Shown: positions 38,595 through 51,624, counted from the stretch's first letter. The stretch: 64,000 bases of DNA from Buttiauxella agrestis ATCC 33320 (GCA_024169445.1 JALKFA010000001.1:4340001-4404000), one strand, 5' to 3'. The notes: a model not told the origin generated them from the sequence alone. Translations and numbers: made by a program.

Positions 38595-39845
38595 ATGAAA
38601 GGCACTCGCACCGCACGTGGGTTATGGATTGCAGCCGCAGTCATTGTCGTTATTGCCGCCGTTTTTTACTGGCGCAGCACGAATTCCAGTAACGACACCG
38701 CAGGTTCGCAATCAGCACAACAGCGCTCCGCTGGCAGTCGTCATGGGATGCGCGGTGCGGCGCTTGCTCCGGTTCAGGCGGCAATAGCGACCAGTGAATC
38801 GGTGCCGCGTTATCTCACTGGCCTCGGTACCATTACTGCGGCAAATACCGTGACGGTACGCAGCCGTGTCGACGGGCAATTACAGGCGATTCACTTCCAG
38901 GAAGGGCAACAAGTTAAAGCCGGTGATTTGCTGGCAGAAATCGACCCAAGCCAGTTCATAATCGCTCTTGCCCAGGCTCAAGGCCAACTGGCAAAAGATC
39001 AGGCGACTCTCGCCAATGCCCGCCGAGATTTGGCGCGTTTTCAGCAACTGGTCAAAACCAACCTGGTATCCCGCCAGGAACTGGACGCCCAACAAGCGTT
39101 AGTCAATGAATCTGTCGGTACTATTAAGGCCGATGAAGCCGCCGTTGCCAGCGCGCAATTACAGCTCGACTGGAGCCGCATCACCGCACCGATTGATGGC
39201 CGCGTCGGCTTAAAACAAGTCGATGTCGGCAACCAGATTTCCAGCAGTGATACCACTGGCATTGTAGTGCTCACCCAAACGCACCCTATCGACCTGATTT
39301 TCACCTTGCCTGAAAATGATATTGCCACGGTGGTAAAAGCACAGAAAGCGGGTATGACACTGAGCGTCGAAGCGTGGGATCGAACCAACAAGCTGAAACT
39401 AAGCAGCGGTGCTTTACTGAGTCTCGACAACCAAATCGACGCCACCACCGGTACCATCAAACTCAAGGCGCGTTTCAATAACGAAGACGACGCGCTGTTC
39501 CCAAACCAGTTCGTTAACGCGCGCATGTTGGTGGACACCCAGCAAAATGCGGTCGTTATCCCGACTGCGGCGGTACAAATGGGTAACGAAGGCAACTTCG
39601 TTTGGGTGCTTAATAGCGAAGATAAAGTCAGCAAACATCTGGTAACCATCGGCATTCAGGATAGCCAGAAAGTCGTGATCACCGCCGGGGTTTCTGCCGG
39701 TGACCGCGTGATAACCGACGGTATTGACCGCCTGACCGAAGGCGCCAAAGTGGAAGTGGTTGAAGCACAATCCGCGACCTCAACCACGCCGGCAAAAAGC
39801 ACTGACGCGCCAGCAAAACATCATCGTAACGGAGCGGCTTCCTGA
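38595..39845 (+). CDS. mdtA: MdtA, RND efflux periplasmic adaptor
   Basis: 416 residues (E. coli 415). A membrane-fusion protein linking the MdtBC pump to TolC. An N-terminal membrane anchor (about residues 10-26), a lipoyl/barrel-sandwich half-motif [18 protein letters not shown], a coiled-coil hairpin rich in Ala/Gln (about 115-185), then the second lipoyl half [20 protein letters not shown] and beta-barrel domains. It is the first gene of the mdtABCD-baeSR operon, under a possible BaeR box. Its TGA stop overlaps the mdtB ATG by one base. Confidence 0.98.
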   Translation: MKGTRTARGLWIAAAVIVVIAAVFYWRSTNSSNDTAGSQSAQQRSAGSRHGMRGAALAPVQAAIATSESVPRYLTGLGTITAANTVTVRSRVDGQLQAIHFQEGQQVKAGDLLAEIDPSQFIIALAQAQGQLAKDQATLANARRDLARFQQLVKTNLVSRQELDAQQALVNESVGTIKADEAAVASAQLQLDWSRITAPIDGRVGLKQVDVGNQISSSDTTGIVVLTQTHPIDLIFTLPENDIATVVKAQKAGMTLSVEAWDRTNKLKLSSGALLSLDNQIDATTGTIKLKARFNNEDDALFPNQFVNARMLVDTQQNAVVIPTAAVQMGNEGNFVWVLNSEDKVSKHLVTIGIQDSQKVVITAGVSAGDRVITDGIDRLTEGAKVEVVEAQSATSTTPAKSTDAPAKHHRNGAAS

Positions 39846-42800
39846 TGCAGGTATTACCCCCTGGCGCCACAGGAGGCCCATCGCGCCTGTTTATCCTGCG
39901 GCCGGTTGCCACCACCCTGCTAATGGTGGCTATCTTAATTGCCGGGATTATCGGTTACCGCTTCCTGCCAGTTTCAGCGCTACCAGAAGTCGATTACCCG
40001 ACAATTCAGGTCGTCACACTCTATCCAGGTGCCAGCCCGGATGTGGTGACGTCGGCGATCACCGCCCCACTTGAACGCCAGTTTGGGCAGATGTCTGGCC
40101 TGAAACAAATGTCTTCGCAAAGTGCCGGTGGTGCTTCGGTGGTGACGCTGCAATTCCAGCTAACGCTGCCGCTTGATGTCGCCGAACAAGAAGTGCAAGC
40201 GGCGATTAACGCCGCCACTAACCTGTTGCCGACTGACCTGCCGAACCCGCCGGTTTACAGCAAAGTGAACCCGGCCGATCCGCCGATTATGACGCTCGCC
40301 GTCACCTCAACCGCCATGCCGATGACGCAAGTCGAAGATATGGTGGAAACGCGTGTGGCGCAGAAAATATCGCAGGTTTCCGGTGTCGGTCTGGTAACGC
40401 TTTCCGGCGGCCAGCGCCCTGCGGTGCGCGTGAAACTGAACGCGCCAGCGATTGCCGCACTAGGTTTAACCAGCGAAACCGTGCGCACCGCAATTACCAG
40501 CGCCAACGTCAATTCGGCAAAAGGCAGCCTTGATGGCCCAGACCGTTCCGTGACGCTATCTGCAAACGACCAAATGCAGTCTGCCGCGGAGTATCGCAAT
40601 CTGATTATTGCTTACCAGAACGGTGCGCCGATTCGCCTTGGCGATGTCGCCACCGTTGAGCAAGGGGCGGAAAACGCCTGGCTCGGTGCATGGGCCAACA
40701 AGCAGCCGGCGATTGTGATGAACGTGCAACGCCAGCCTGGCGCGAATATCATCGACACCGCCGACAGCATTCGTGCGATGTTGCCCGCATTAACCAAAAG
40801 TTTGCCTAAATCGGTCGAGGTGAAATTACTCAGCGACCGCACCACCAATATTCGTGCCTCGGTCAGCGACACCCAGCATGAGTTGATGCTCGCCATCGCC
40901 CTGGTGGTGATGATTATTTACCTGTTCCTGCGCAATGTCCCGGCGACCATTATCCCGGCGGTGGCGGTTCCGCTGTCGTTGATTGGTACCTTTGGCGTGA
41001 TGGTGTTTCTTGATTTTTCGATCAACAACCTGACGCTAATGGCGCTCACTATCGCCACCGGTTTTGTGGTTGATGACGCGATAGTGGTGATTGAAAACAT
41101 CTCGCGTTATATCGAAAAAGGCGAAAAGCCGCTGGCTGCCTCATTGAAAGGGGCCGGAGAAATTGGCTTTACGATTATCTCGCTGACCTTTTCGCTGATT
41201 GCGGTACTGATCCCCCTGCTGTTTATGGGCGATATTGTTGGCCGCCTGTTCCGCGAGTTTGCCGTCACGCTGGCGATCGCCATTTTAATCTCGGCGGTAG
41301 TGTCATTAACGCTAACGCCGATGATGTGCGCACGCATGTTAAGCCACGAATCGCTGCGCAAACAGAACCGTTTTTCGCGCGCCAGTGAGCGTTTCTTCGA
41401 CCGTGTGATTGCCGGATATGGCCGCCTGTTGACCCGCGTGTTGCACCACCCGTGGCTGACACTGGGCGTGGCGTTTGGCACCCTGGCGCTGACGGTGGTG
41501 CTGTGGATTTTCATTCCTAAAGGCTTCTTCCCGATTCAGGATAACGGGATTATTCAGGGCACCTTGCAGGCACCCCAATCGGTTTCGTTTTCCAGCATGG
41601 CGCAGCGCCAGCAGCAGGTTGCCGATGTCATCATGAAAGATCCGTCGGTCGAAAGCCTGACGTCGTTTATTGGCGTGGATGGCACCAACCCGTCGCTCAA
41701 CAGTGCGCGTTTGCAAATCAACCTCAAGCCGCTGAACGACCGTGACGACCGTATTCCGGTGGTGATTCAGAGGCTGCAAAATAATGTGGCTAAAGTGCCG
41801 GGCGTCGAACTTTACCTGCAACCGGTGCAGGATCTGACCATCGACACCACCGTCAGCCGCACGCAGTATCAGTTCACCTTACAGGCTACCTCGCTTGACG
41901 AACTCAGCACCTGGGTACCGCAACTAACCGAAAAACTGCGCGCGCTTCCGGAACTCGCGGATGTCAGCAGCGACTGGCAGGATCAGGGGCTGGTGGCATA
42001 TATCAATGTTGACCGCGCCAGCGCCAGCCGCCTGGGTATTTCGATGTCAGATGTCGATAACGCACTGTATAACGCCTTTGGTCAGCGCCTGATTTCCACC
42101 ATTTACACCCAGGCAAACCAGTATCGCGTGGTGCTCGAACACGACACCAGTACCACGCCAGGGCTAAGCGGGCTGGATAACATTCGCCTTGCCAGCACCG
42201 ATGGCGGCAGCGTGCCGCTCAGCGCCATTGCCAAAATCGAGCAGCGTTTTGCACCGCTGACCGTCAACCATCTCGACCAGTTCCCGTCGTCCACGTTCTC
42301 CTTCAACGTCACCAGTGACCATTCGCTCGGCGAAGCGGTGCAGGCGATTACGGCGGCGGAAAAAGATCTGGCGATGCCAGCGGACATCAGCACCCAATTC
42401 CAGGGTAGCACCCTCGCCTTCCAGGCGGCGTTAGGCAACACCATCTGGTTGATTGTTGCCTCGGTAGTGGCGATGTACATCGTGCTCGGCGTGTTGTACG
42501 AAAGCTTTATTCACCCGATTACTATTTTGTCGACGTTGCCAACGGCAGGTGTCGGGGCGCTACTGGCGCTGATGCTGGCGGGAGCCGAACTGGATGTTAT
42601 TGCCATCATTGGCATCATTTTGCTTATCGGTATCGTCAAGAAAAACGCCATCATGATGATCGACTTCGCGCTGGCAGCTGAACGTGAACAAGGGATGAAA
42701 CCCTACGACGCGATTTATCAGGCCTGCTTACTGCGCTTCCGCCCGATACTGATGACCACCCTTGCCGCATTGCTGGGTGCATTACCGTTGATGCTGTCGA

Positions 42801-42970
42801 TGGGCGTGGGTGCGGAACTGCGCCGCCCGCTGGGTATCGGCATGGTCGGCGGGTTGCTGGTCAGCCAGGTGCTAACGCTGTTTACTACGCCGGTTATCTA
42901 TTTGCTGTTCGATAACCTGTCGCACGCGGTGCGTCGCCGTTTTGCTCGTCGTGATGAGGAAGTGCTGTGA
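39845..42970 (+). CDS. mdtB: MdtB, RND efflux inner-membrane subunit
   Basis: 1041 residues (E. coli 1040). One half of the heteromultimeric MdtB2C drug and bile-salt pump driven by protons. The first helix [19 protein letters not shown], the helix-4 proton-relay motif [11 protein letters not shown] (with the paired acidic residues) and a C-terminal helix segment [17 protein letters not shown] are intact. Two large periplasmic loops lie between membrane halves of six helices each. It is tightly coupled: one-base overlap with mdtA, and the mdtC GTG start lies at its stop. Confidence 0.98.
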   Translation: MQVLPPGATGGPSRLFILRPVATTLLMVAILIAGIIGYRFLPVSALPEVDYPTIQVVTLYPGASPDVVTSAITAPLERQFGQMSGLKQMSSQSAGGASVVTLQFQLTLPLDVAEQEVQAAINAATNLLPTDLPNPPVYSKVNPADPPIMTLAVTSTAMPMTQVEDMVETRVAQKISQVSGVGLVTLSGGQRPAVRVKLNAPAIAALGLTSETVRTAITSANVNSAKGSLDGPDRSVTLSANDQMQSAAEYRNLIIAYQNGAPIRLGDVATVEQGAENAWLGAWANKQPAIVMNVQRQPGANIIDTADSIRAMLPALTKSLPKSVEVKLLSDRTTNIRASVSDTQHELMLAIALVVMIIYLFLRNVPATIIPAVAVPLSLIGTFGVMVFLDFSINNLTLMALTIATGFVVDDAIVVIENISRYIEKGEKPLAASLKGAGEIGFTIISLTFSLIAVLIPLLFMGDIVGRLFREFAVTLAIAILISAVVSLTLTPMMCARMLSHESLRKQNRFSRASERFFDRVIAGYGRLLTRVLHHPWLTLGVAFGTLALTVVLWIFIPKGFFPIQDNGIIQGTLQAPQSVSFSSMAQRQQQVADVIMKDPSVESLTSFIGVDGTNPSLNSARLQINLKPLNDRDDRIPVVIQRLQNNVAKVPGVELYLQPVQDLTIDTTVSRTQYQFTLQATSLDELSTWVPQLTEKLRALPELADVSSDWQDQGLVAYINVDRASASRLGISMSDVDNALYNAFGQRLISTIYTQANQYRVVLEHDTSTTPGLSGLDNIRLASTDGGSVPLSAIAKIEQRFAPLTVNHLDQFPSSTFSFNVTSDHSLGEAVQAITAAEKDLAMPADISTQFQGSTLAFQAALGNTIWLIVASVVAMYIVLGVLYESFIHPITILSTLPTAGVGALLALMLAGAELDVIAIIGIILLIGIVKKNAIMMIDFALAAEREQGMKPYDAIYQACLLRFRPILMTTLAALLGALPLMLSMGVGAELRRPLGIGMVGGLLVSQVLTLFTTPVIYLLFDNLSHAVRRRFARRDEEVL

Positions 42971-45900
42971 AATTCTTCGCACTGTTCATCTATCGGCCAG
43001 TCGCCACCATTTTACTGACTGTCGCCATCACCTTGTGCGGCGTGCTGGGCTTCCGTCTGCTGCCGGTAGCCCCGCTGCCGCAGGTGGATTTCCCGGTGAT
43101 TATGGTTAGTGCATCACTGCCGGGCGCTTCGCCAGAAACTATGGCTTCGTCGGTTGCCACACCGCTTGAGCGCGCACTCGGGCGCATTGCGGGCGTAAAT
43201 GAGATGACCTCATCAAGTTCACTGGGCAGTACGCGCATCATTCTGGAATTTACCTTCGACAGGGATATCAACGGCGCTGCACGCGATGTGCAGGCGGCAA
43301 TCAACGCGGCGCAAAGTTTGTTACCGAGCGGAATGCCAAGCCGCCCGACCTACCGCAAAGCCAACCCGTCAGATGCGCCGATTATGATTCTGACGCTGAC
43401 TTCCGACACCTTTTCCCAGGGGCAGTTATATGATTTTGCCTCCACGCAACTGGCGCAAACCGTGGCGCAAATTGATGGCGTGGGCGATGTGGATGTCGGC
43501 GGCAGCTCGCTCCCGGCGGTACGCGTGGCGCTCAACCCGCAAGCGCTGTTTAACCAGGGTGTTTCACTGGATGCCGTGCGTACCACTATTGATAACGCCA
43601 ACGTCCGTCGCCCGCAAGGTGCGGTGGAAGACAGCTCACGCCGCTGGCAATTGCAGACTAATGATGAACTGAAAACCGCAGCCGAATATCAGCCGTTGAT
43701 CATCCATTACAACAACGGTGGGGCGGTGCATTTGAGCGATGTCGCCACCGTGAGCGACTCGGTGCAGGATGTGCGTAACGCCGGGATGGCGAACGCGAAA
43801 CCGGCGATTTTGCTGATGATCCGTAAGTCACAGGAAGCCAACATCATCGAAACGGTGGACCGCATTCGGGCAAAAATCCCCGATCTGCGTGAAACCATTC
43901 CGGCTTCAATAGATTTGCAAATCGCTCAGGATCGCTCGCCAACCATTCGTGCCTCACTTGCGGAAGTCGAGCAATCGCTGGTGATTTCAGTCGCGCTGGT
44001 GATTCTGGTGGTGTTCCTGTTCCTGCGCTCTGGCCGCGCCACGCTTATTCCAGCGGTAGCGGTTCCGGTGTCGTTAATCGGCACGTTTATCGCCATGTAT
44101 CTGTGCGGCTTTAGCCTGAACAACTTGTCGCTAATGGCGCTAACGATTGCCACCGGTTTTGTGGTGGATGACGCCATTGTGGTGCTGGAAAATATTTCAC
44201 GTCATCTCGAAGCGGGAGTTAAACCGTTGCAGGCCGCACTTCAGGGGGTGCGCGAAGTCGGGTTTACCGTGCTGTCAATGAGCTTATCGCTGGTGGCGGT
44301 ATTCCTGCCGTTGCTATTAATGGGCGGGTTGCCTGGCCGCTTGTTTAAAGAGTTTGCCGTCACGCTGTCGGTCGCCATCGGGATTTCGCTGGTGGTGTCG
44401 ATTACCCTGACGCCGATGATGTGTGGCTGGTTATTAAAGAATAACCCGAAGCATTCTCCGACTCGTCAGCGTGGATTTGGTCGCCTGCTAGTGGCGATGC
44501 AGCAAGGCTATGGCCGCTCGCTGAAGTGGGTGTTGAATCATACCAAACTGGTTGGCGTAGTGCTGTTGGCGACCATGGCGCTCAACATTTGGTTGTATAT
44601 CGCCATCCCGAAAACCTTTTTCCCGGAGCAAGATACCGGGCGTTTGATGGGCAATATTCAGGCCGACCAAAGCATTTCCTTCCAGGCGATGCGCGGTAAA
44701 TTGCAGGATTTCATGAAGATTGTGCGTGATGATCCGGCAGTGGAGAACGTCACCGGCTTTACCGGTGGTTCGCGCGTTAACAGCGGCATGATGTTTATCT
44801 CGCTCAAGCCACTTTCCGAGCGCAAAGAAACCGCGCAACAAGTGATCGACCGCCTGCGCAAATCACTGGCAAAAGAGCCGGGTGCCAGCCTGTTCTTGAT
44901 GGCGGTGCAGGATATTCGTGTCGGTGGCCGTCAGGCCAACGCCAGTTACCAGTACACGCTGCTTTCCGATAATTTGGCCGATCTGCGAACCTGGGAGCCA
45001 AAAATCCGCCAGGCGCTGAGCAAACTGCCGCAACTTGCTGACGTTAACTCCGACAGCCAAAACAATGGCGCGGAAATGGATCTGCTTTATGACCGTGACT
45101 CGATGGCGCGTCTGGGAATTAGCGTACAAGACGCCAATGCCTTGTTGAATAACGCCTTCGGCCAGCGCCAGATTTCAACCATCTATCAGCCGCTTAACCA
45201 GTACAAAGTGGTGATGGAAGTTGACCCGCGCTATACGCAAGACATCAGCGCACTGGATCAAATGTTCGTCATTAATAAAGAAGGCAAAGCGATACCGCTG
45301 TCGTGGTTTGCAAAATGGCAGCCCGCAAATGCGCCGCTGTCGGTGAACCACCAGGGGCTTTCTGCCGCCTCGACGGTTTCCTTTAACCTGCCGACGGGTG
45401 TCTCGTTGTCACAAGCCAGTGAAGCTATCGACCGTACCATGACCGCGCTCGGCGTGCCTTCAACGGTGCGCGGCATGTACGCCGGTACCGCGCAAGTTTT
45501 CCAGGACACCATGAAATCGCAGGTGTTGTTAATCATCGCCGCCATCGCCACGGTCTATATCGTGTTGGGAATTTTGTACGAGAGCTACGTTCACCCGTTG
45601 ACGATTCTCTCGACTTTGCCGTCTGCGGGGGTTGGCGCATTGCTGGCGCTGGAAATTTTTGGTGCGCCATTTAGCCTGATTGCGCTCATCGGTATCATGC
45701 TGTTAATCGGCATCGTGAAGAAGAACGCCATCATGATGGTGGACTTCGCCATCGACGCGCAGCGCAACGGCAATCTGCAACCTGAAGAGGCCATTTTCCA
45801 GGCCTGCTTGCTGCGTTTCCGCCCGATTATGATGACCACGCTGGCAGCGCTGTTTGGCGCATTACCTTTGGTGCTTACCAGCGGTGATGGCGCGGAACTA

Positions 45901-46047
45901 CGCCAGCCGCTCGGGATTACCATTGTCGGCGGTCTGGTGGTCAGCCAATTGCTGACGCTGTACACCACGCCGGTGGTGTATCTGTTCTTTGACCGTTTAC
46001 GGATGCGGTTTGCGCGTAAAACCACTTCAGCAATCGCTGGCGGGTGA
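42967..46047 (+). CDS. mdtC: MdtC, RND efflux inner-membrane subunit
   Basis: 1026 residues (E. coli 1025), paralogous to mdtB, and the partner subunit of the MdtABC-TolC pump. Start is a GTG at 42967 overlapping the mdtB stop (GTGA); the frame [20 protein letters not shown] matches homologues. The helix-4 motif [14 protein letters not shown] and helix-10 [17 protein letters not shown] are intact. Its last codons and TGA stop run into a REP palindrome that separates it from mdtD. Confidence 0.98.
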   Translation: MKFFALFIYRPVATILLTVAITLCGVLGFRLLPVAPLPQVDFPVIMVSASLPGASPETMASSVATPLERALGRIAGVNEMTSSSSLGSTRIILEFTFDRDINGAARDVQAAINAAQSLLPSGMPSRPTYRKANPSDAPIMILTLTSDTFSQGQLYDFASTQLAQTVAQIDGVGDVDVGGSSLPAVRVALNPQALFNQGVSLDAVRTTIDNANVRRPQGAVEDSSRRWQLQTNDELKTAAEYQPLIIHYNNGGAVHLSDVATVSDSVQDVRNAGMANAKPAILLMIRKSQEANIIETVDRIRAKIPDLRETIPASIDLQIAQDRSPTIRASLAEVEQSLVISVALVILVVFLFLRSGRATLIPAVAVPVSLIGTFIAMYLCGFSLNNLSLMALTIATGFVVDDAIVVLENISRHLEAGVKPLQAALQGVREVGFTVLSMSLSLVAVFLPLLLMGGLPGRLFKEFAVTLSVAIGISLVVSITLTPMMCGWLLKNNPKHSPTRQRGFGRLLVAMQQGYGRSLKWVLNHTKLVGVVLLATMALNIWLYIAIPKTFFPEQDTGRLMGNIQADQSISFQAMRGKLQDFMKIVRDDPAVENVTGFTGGSRVNSGMMFISLKPLSERKETAQQVIDRLRKSLAKEPGASLFLMAVQDIRVGGRQANASYQYTLLSDNLADLRTWEPKIRQALSKLPQLADVNSDSQNNGAEMDLLYDRDSMARLGISVQDANALLNNAFGQRQISTIYQPLNQYKVVMEVDPRYTQDISALDQMFVINKEGKAIPLSWFAKWQPANAPLSVNHQGLSAASTVSFNLPTGVSLSQASEAIDRTMTALGVPSTVRGMYAGTAQVFQDTMKSQVLLIIAAIATVYIVLGILYESYVHPLTILSTLPSAGVGALLALEIFGAPFSLIALIGIMLLIGIVKKNAIMMVDFAIDAQRNGNLQPEEAIFQACLLRFRPIMMTTLAALFGALPLVLTSGDGAELRQPLGITIVGGLVVSQLLTLYTTPVVYLFFDRLRMRFARKTTSAIAGG

Positions 46048-46113
46048 CGCTTTGCTTAACCGCCCTACAAAACCTTGCCGTTGTAGGGTGGATAAGCGCC
46101 AGCGTCATCCACC
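46041..46113. repeat. REP/BIME palindrome pair (mdtC-mdtD junction)
   Basis: Two inverted REP units: GCGGGTGACGCTTTGCTTAA... (starting inside the last codons of mdtC) and GTAGGGTGGATAAGCGCCAG...TCATCCACC. They break the otherwise overlapping mdtABCD-baeSR gene chain. Confidence 0.85.
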
Positions 46114-46132
46114 GTTTATGAAGGATAGTTAA

Positions 46133-47548
46133 ATGACTGAACTGCCTGCTGCCGTGCGCTGGCAACTGTGGATTGTCGCCTTCGGCTTCTTCATGCAGTC
46201 GCTGGACACCACCATCGTCAATACCGCTCTGCCCTCCATGGCGGCGAGCCTCGGTGAAAGCCCGCTGCATATGCACTCGGTGATTGTGTCGTATGTCTTA
46301 ACGGTGGCGGTAATGTTACCCGCCAGCGGCTGGCTGGCTGACCGTGTTGGCGTACGCAATATCTTTTTCACCGCCATCGTCTTGTTCACTATCGGTTCGC
46401 TGTTATGTGCCCATGCTGCAACCCTTGACGAGCTGGTGATGGCGCGCGTGGTGCAAGGGATCGGTGGCGCAATGATGGTGCCGGTTGGGCGTTTGACGGT
46501 GATGAAAATCGTCCCGCGCGAGCAGTATATGGCGGCGATGACCTTCGTCACCTTGCCTGGGCAAATTGGCCCGTTGCTTGGCCCCGCGCTCGGCGGCGTG
46601 CTGGTGGAATACGCCTCCTGGCACTGGATATTCTTAATTAATCTTCCGGTGGGCATTATCGGTGCCATCGCCACGCTGTGGCTAATGCCAAACTACACCA
46701 TGCAGACGCGCAAATTCGACATGATGGGTTTTGTGCTGCTGGCCTTCGGTATGGCGGCGCTGACCATTGCGCTGGATGGCGCCAAAGGTTTGGGCATCAC
46801 GCCATCAACGCTGTGGATGTTGGTCGGTGGTGGATCGGCGGCAATGGCGCTCTATTTGTGGCATGCCAAAGCCAATGACAACGCTTTATTCAACCTCAAT
46901 CTATTTAAGACGCAGACCTTTTCACTCGGTTTACTGGGCAGTTTCTGCGGACGCATCGGCAGCGGCATGATCCCGTTTATGACGCCAGTGTTTCTGCAAA
47001 TCGGCCTCGGGTTTTCGCCGTTCCACGCTGGGTTAATGATGGTCCCGATGGTGCTGGGCAGCATGGGCATGAAACGCATTGTGGTGCAGGTGGTAAACCG
47101 CTTTGGCTACCGCAACGTGTTAGTCACCTCCACGCTTGCTCTGGCGCTGGTTATCTTATTGTTTATGGCAACCGCGCTGATGGGCTGGTATTACGCGCTG
47201 CCGGTGGTGCTGTTCTTGCTCGGAATGGTGAACTCCACCCGCTTCTCGTCAATGAACACCCTGACGCTAAAAGATCTACCTGACGATCTGGCAAGCTCCG
47301 GCAACAGTTTGTTGTCGATGGTGATGCAGCTTTCGATGAGTATTGGCGTCACCATCGCCGGGTTGCTACTGGGCATGTATGGCCATCATCAACTGACGGC
47401 AGATAGCACCGTGGTTCACAGCGTCTTTATGTATACGTATCTCAGCATGGCAGTGGTTATCGCTCTGCCAGCGCTAATTTTTGCTCGCGTCCCGAAGGAC
47501 ACCACCAAAAATGTCGTGATTGCGCGGCGTAAAAGGAGTAGCTCATGA
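46133..47548 (+). CDS. mdtD: MdtD, MFS transporter (DHA2 family)
   Basis: 471 residues, the E. coli length. A 14-helix drug:H+ antiporter-type protein with [19 protein letters not shown] (motif D1, residues 18-36) and [13 protein letters not shown] (motif A, about 72-84). It is not needed for MdtABC efflux in E. coli and has been linked to citrate/iron export there. ATG 46133 follows AAGGA. Its stop overlaps the baeS start by 4 bp (ATGA). Confidence 0.97.
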   Translation: MTELPAAVRWQLWIVAFGFFMQSLDTTIVNTALPSMAASLGESPLHMHSVIVSYVLTVAVMLPASGWLADRVGVRNIFFTAIVLFTIGSLLCAHAATLDELVMARVVQGIGGAMMVPVGRLTVMKIVPREQYMAAMTFVTLPGQIGPLLGPALGGVLVEYASWHWIFLINLPVGIIGAIATLWLMPNYTMQTRKFDMMGFVLLAFGMAALTIALDGAKGLGITPSTLWMLVGGGSAAMALYLWHAKANDNALFNLNLFKTQTFSLGLLGSFCGRIGSGMIPFMTPVFLQIGLGFSPFHAGLMMVPMVLGSMGMKRIVVQVVNRFGYRNVLVTSTLALALVILLFMATALMGWYYALPVVLFLLGMVNSTRFSSMNTLTLKDLPDDLASSGNSLLSMVMQLSMSIGVTIAGLLLGMYGHHQLTADSTVVHSVFMYTYLSMAVVIALPALIFARVPKDTTKNVVIARRKRSSS

Positions 47549-48939
47549 AGCTGTGGCGGCCTGGCATTACCGGCAAACTGTTTTTGGCGATTTTCTCCAC
47601 CTGCCTGGTGGTACTCGCCACCATGCACTGGGGCGTGCGGCTCAGCTTCGAACATGGGTTTATTGACTACATCAAACGCGGCAATGAACAGCGTCTGGAG
47701 ATGCTCAGCGAAGCGCTGGGTGAACAATATGCGCAGCACGGTAACTGGCAGTTCCTGCGCAACAACGACCGTTTTATGTTCAAGCTATTGCGCTCTTTTG
47801 AGCATAGCGATGATGAAAATCATAACCTGCCACCCCACGGCTGGCGCACCCAGTTTTGGGTTGTCGATGAAGATTACAAAGTACTGGTTGGCCCGCGCGG
47901 CCCGGTTCCCGGCGATGGTATGCGCCGGGCGATTAACGTGAATGGCCGTGACGCCGGTTGGGTGGTGGCTTCGCCCGTTGAACGGCTCACACGCAACACC
48001 GATATTAATTTCGACAGACAGCAACGTCGCACTAGTTGGATTATCGTCGCTTTCTCCTCCCTGCTTGCGGCGGCGGCCACCTTCTTCCTCGCTCGCGGGT
48101 TACTGGCTCCGGTGAAACGGCTGGTTGAAGGCACCCATAAACTGGCCGCCGGGGATTTCACCACTCGCGTCGATCCCACCAGCCAGGATGAACTGGGCAA
48201 ACTGGCGCAAGACTTTAACCAACTTGCCAGTACGCTTGAGAAAAACCACAACATGCGCCGCGCTTACATGGCGGATATTTCCCATGAATTACGCACCCCG
48301 CTGGCCATTTTGCGCGGCGAGCTGGAAGCGATTCAGGATGGCGTGCGCAAATTCACCCCTGAATCCGTTGTCTCGCTACAAATGGAAGTCGCGACGCTAA
48401 CCAAACTGGTTGATGACTTGCACCAGTTGTCGATGTCCGACGAAGGGGCATTGGCCTATCAGAAGCAGTCGCTGGATATTATTAACTTACTGGAAATTGT
48501 TGCTGGTGCGTTCCGTGAGCGTTTTAATTCGCGCGGTTTAACCATTAGCCTGGCACTGCCGGACAGCGTGACCATTTTTGGTGATAGTGACCGTTTAATG
48601 CAATTATTCAATAATTTGCTGGAAAACAGCCTGCGTTATACTGATGCCGGTGGGCAATTGGTTATTTCCGGTGAAGTGGTGAATCAGCGTTTCGTGATGC
48701 ACTTCGCCGACAGCGCGCCGGGCGTCAATGACGAACAGTTGACCATGTTGTTTGAGCGCTTTTACCGAACTGAAGGTTCGCGCAACCGCGCCAGTGGCGG
48801 CTCAGGGCTTGGGTTGTCTATCTGCCAGAACATTGTCGACGCCCATAATGGCAAGCTTTCCGCGACCCATTCGCCTTTCGGCGGGGTTAGCATTACAGTA
48901 GAGTTACCGCTGGAGCCAGAATCGTTGAGACCTGTATGA
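47545..48939 (+). CDS. baeS: BaeS, envelope-stress sensor histidine kinase
   Basis: 464 residues (E. coli 467). Two membrane helices (about residues 10-30 and 164-185) flank a periplasmic sensor; then HAMP, a dimerisation domain with [13 protein letters not shown] (phospho-acceptor His247), and an ATPase domain with [11 protein letters not shown] and GGSGLGLSI. It senses envelope damage, indole, flavonoids and some metals in E. coli and phosphorylates BaeR. It is overlapped by 4 bp on both sides (mdtD and baeR). Confidence 0.98.
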   Translation: MKLWRPGITGKLFLAIFSTCLVVLATMHWGVRLSFEHGFIDYIKRGNEQRLEMLSEALGEQYAQHGNWQFLRNNDRFMFKLLRSFEHSDDENHNLPPHGWRTQFWVVDEDYKVLVGPRGPVPGDGMRRAINVNGRDAGWVVASPVERLTRNTDINFDRQQRRTSWIIVAFSSLLAAAATFFLARGLLAPVKRLVEGTHKLAAGDFTTRVDPTSQDELGKLAQDFNQLASTLEKNHNMRRAYMADISHELRTPLAILRGELEAIQDGVRKFTPESVVSLQMEVATLTKLVDDLHQLSMSDEGALAYQKQSLDIINLLEIVAGAFRERFNSRGLTISLALPDSVTIFGDSDRLMQLFNNLLENSLRYTDAGGQLVISGEVVNQRFVMHFADSAPGVNDEQLTMLFERFYRTEGSRNRASGGSGLGLSICQNIVDAHNGKLSATHSPFGGVSITVELPLEPESLRPV

Positions 48940-49658
48940 CCGAGTTACCGATTGACGAAAACACACCGCGCATCTTAATTGTTGAAGACGAGCCTAAGCT
49001 CGGCCAACTGTTAATTGATTACTTACGTGCCGCGGGATATGCACCAGAATTAATTACCCACGGCGATAAAGTGCTGGCTTTTGTGCGCCAGACACCACCG
49101 GATTTAATCCTGCTCGACTTAATGCTCCCCGGCACCGACGGCCTGACACTGTGCCGTGAAATCCGCCGCTTCTGCGAAATTCCCATCGTGATGGTGACCG
49201 CCAAAATCGAGGAAATCGACCGCCTGTTAGGGTTGGAAATTGGTGCCGATGATTACATCTGCAAACCTTACAGCCCGCGTGAAGTCGTGGCACGAGTCAA
49301 AACCATTTTGCGCCGCTGCAAACGCCAGCGCGACCCCATCGCTGCCGATGAAATTAGCCCGTTGATTATCGATGAAAGCCGCTTCCAGGCTAGCTGGCAC
49401 GACAAACTGCTGGATTTAACTCCGGCTGAATTTCGTCTGTTAAAAACCCTGTCACATGAACCGGGTAAAGTCTTTTCACGCGAACAACTGTTAAACCAGC
49501 TTTATGACGATTACCGCGTCGTCACCGACCGCACCATCGACAGCCATATTAAAAACCTGCGCCGTAAGCTCGAAGCGCTGGATGAAGAACAGTCGTTTAT
49601 CCGTGCCGTGTATGGCGTGGGTTACCGCTGGGAAGCCGATGCCAGCCGGATTGATTAA
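48936..49658 (+). CDS. baeR: BaeR, response regulator
   Basis: 240 residues, the E. coli length. An OmpR/PhoB-type regulator: receiver domain with the phospho-acceptor Asp61 in [10 protein letters not shown] and the conserved Lys in ICKPYSP, then a winged-helix DNA-binding domain (about 140-235; [33 protein letters not shown]). It activates mdtABCD, acrD and spy in E. coli, so the operon is probably autoregulated. ATGA overlap with baeS. Confidence 0.99.
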   Translation: MTELPIDENTPRILIVEDEPKLGQLLIDYLRAAGYAPELITHGDKVLAFVRQTPPDLILLDLMLPGTDGLTLCREIRRFCEIPIVMVTAKIEEIDRLLGLEIGADDYICKPYSPREVVARVKTILRRCKRQRDPIAADEISPLIIDESRFQASWHDKLLDLTPAEFRLLKTLSHEPGKVFSREQLLNQLYDDYRVVTDRTIDSHIKNLRRKLEALDEEQSFIRAVYGVGYRWEADASRID

Positions 49659-49684
49659 CCTCATTTATACGGATGTGAGTGACA

Positions 49685-50392
49685 ATGAAGATACGCAATT
49701 GTGCGTTATTGCTGCTGGTATCGGGCATGGCCCATGCAGAAATCACCGAACAACAAATGGCCGCCGACTGCGCAAAAATCCCTTCTTACGCAAGCCAGGG
49801 CGAACAATTCTACAAAGCCAAAGATTACCCTAAAGCACGCGAAGCCTTCGAAAATCAGGTGACCTGGAGCGAAGGTTGCCGGCTCGATGACCAGGCTATC
49901 GCCACCGCGTACAACAATGTGGCACTCACCTGGATGCGCCAGAAAGAATGGCGTAAAGCTCGCGCCTGGCTGATGCTCAAACCTGACGATGCCAAGTCTG
50001 TTTACAACCTGGGGCTTATCAAAGAAAAGCTGGCGGCCTTGCCGAAGCCGACTTCCGCTGCGGGTGAATACTGGAATTACGCTGGGCTGGCATCCTGGGA
50101 GACATTCACCTTAAAAGACCTCGAAAAAGAATCCGCCTATTCTGTTGATTTTCAGGGTTACTATCTCGGCATGATGGCGCTTTATTACGGCCCCAATATG
50201 GGCGAGTTCTCAGAGAAGGTGACACTCAAAAACAACAAAGGGGTTATCGCTCTGCGGGAAGGCGACTATATTCAATGTGACATCTCGCTCACCGTTTCGC
50301 CCGAAGCCATCGACGCCACCACAGGTGAACCCGCTGAATGCGGTTTTGGCATGAACGTCCGAGCCGATGGGCACTATCTGCGAGTAGACTGA
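49685..50392 (+). CDS. Predicted exported TPR-like protein (accessory cassette, gene 1)
   Basis: 235 residues, family not recognised. The start is taken at ATG 49685 (MKIRNCALLLLVSGMAHA), behind GTGAG; an in-frame GTG six bases upstream is possible. The first 18 residues form a cleavable signal peptide with A-H-A cleavage, so the product is periplasmic or outside. Residues about 40-120 look like two TPR-type helical repeats (QFYKAKDYPKAREAFENQV and TAYNNVALTWMRQKEWRKAR). The C-terminal half is beta-rich with two Cys residues (QCDISL, AECGFG). It is 26 bp after baeR and 27 bp before a PcfJ-like gene, all on one strand. Replacing yegP of E. coli, it is part of an accessory insertion. Confidence 0.8.
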   Translation: MKIRNCALLLLVSGMAHAEITEQQMAADCAKIPSYASQGEQFYKAKDYPKAREAFENQVTWSEGCRLDDQAIATAYNNVALTWMRQKEWRKARAWLMLKPDDAKSVYNLGLIKEKLAALPKPTSAAGEYWNYAGLASWETFTLKDLEKESAYSVDFQGYYLGMMALYYGPNMGEFSEKVTLKNNKGVIALREGDYIQCDISLTVSPEAIDATTGEPAECGFGMNVRADGHYLRVD

Positions 50393-50419
50393 CGCTGACA
50401 AACCAGGCAAGGGAAAGCC

Positions 50420-51622
50420 ATGTGTGACAATAACGCTCAAAAAACCTATCAACCGCGCAATGTCATCAACTCGACCGATGTCATGGCGACAATCGTCATG
50501 CGCAGTGAACAGCGCAGCGATAGCGAAGACATTCGCCGCTGGTTGGCCAACCATTTTTATCGCTGGGTGATTGGCAGTTTCCCTCACGTAAACCCGGTAC
50601 GCAACGCAATTGATTACGCCACCTGGTTCGGAACCGGCACTGACATGCCTGCATGGTTACCGCCGAAACTGGCCGACGGCGGCACGTTCTATTATCTCGA
50701 CCCACAGCATCCGGACATCCACGCCACTGAGCGTAATGTGGTGGAATTTCTCTCCCGCCAAAACGACACCCGTCTGGCTGGAAAACTACAGCGTATCAAC
50801 TGTTTTACCGTACTGGAGATGCGCGAGGCTGAGCATAAAAAAATGCAGCGCCGCCGTCAGCAAGGCTGGTGCCCCACCACCCAGGAGGTGCTGAAAAAAG
50901 TCATCAGCGTGGCCAGCGGGACGCTGTATGAGTTTGACGCCACGCATCCGGCGCTACGCAGTGAAATGGCCTATGAATCCTGGCATATGCAGCACTGTGT
51001 GGGGCACTTCCAGGATGCTAACGCCCTCACTGGCGGTTACGGCGATCACTATGCCAGCCGCCTTGAACAGGGGGCGATGCGCCTGTTCAGCCTGCGCGAC
51101 GATAACAATATTCCCCACGTCACCATCAGCCTGCGGGTCACCCCGGATGGGCCTGAGATCGAGCAGATCAAAGGTAAGCAAAACCGCCATCCGGTAAAAA
51201 AATACGCCACCGACGTTCTGCATTTACTGCGCCATGTTGCCCCGCTACCGGTACGCCATGCCGACTGCGAAGGCATGGGTATCGTTTATGAAAAGACAGC
51301 GGAACATCAAGGCTGGAAATTCATTACCGATATCCAGGACGAGGGATTTCTGCTGAGCGTACTGCACAACAATTTCCATTTGCTGCAACACTTCGCCACG
51401 CCGCCCATCGCGTTCCAGTGGTTGCTGCTTCACAGCGCGCCAGGCGAACTGCACCATCTGCAAGCCATTGACCCGACGGTAGCAACCGCGGCTGAAATGC
51501 TGTATCCGCAAAAAAAATGGCACCCGACATTTGCCGGGAAAAACACCAGCAGCGAACCGTTTGAAATTGAAGGCCTCACGCTGCAAACCACCCGCTATCT
51601 CACCGCTGACGAGAGGAAGTAA
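50420..51622 (+). CDS. PcfJ-like domain protein (accessory cassette, gene 2)
   Basis: 400 residues. The central region has the PcfJ-like signature: WHMQHCVGHF (about residues 191-200), GGYGDHYASRLEQGAMRLFS, PHVTISLRV and IEQIKGKQNRHPVKKY. The conserved Cys-His and the QIKGKxN strand suggest an enzyme-like core, but the family (named after a protein of plasmid pCF10) has no established activity. The N-terminal 150 residues hold a WLANHFYRWVIG helix and are variable. No membrane segment or signal. It starts at ATG 50420 and ends 2 bp before the DUF1266 gene, so the two are co-translated. Function unknown. Confidence 0.82.
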   Translation: MCDNNAQKTYQPRNVINSTDVMATIVMRSEQRSDSEDIRRWLANHFYRWVIGSFPHVNPVRNAIDYATWFGTGTDMPAWLPPKLADGGTFYYLDPQHPDIHATERNVVEFLSRQNDTRLAGKLQRINCFTVLEMREAEHKKMQRRRQQGWCPTTQEVLKKVISVASGTLYEFDATHPALRSEMAYESWHMQHCVGHFQDANALTGGYGDHYASRLEQGAMRLFSLRDDNNIPHVTISLRVTPDGPEIEQIKGKQNRHPVKKYATDVLHLLRHVAPLPVRHADCEGMGIVYEKTAEHQGWKFITDIQDEGFLLSVLHNNFHLLQHFATPPIAFQWLLLHSAPGELHHLQAIDPTVATAAEMLYPQKKWHPTFAGKNTSSEPFEIEGLTLQTTRYLTADERK

Positions 51623-51624
51623 CG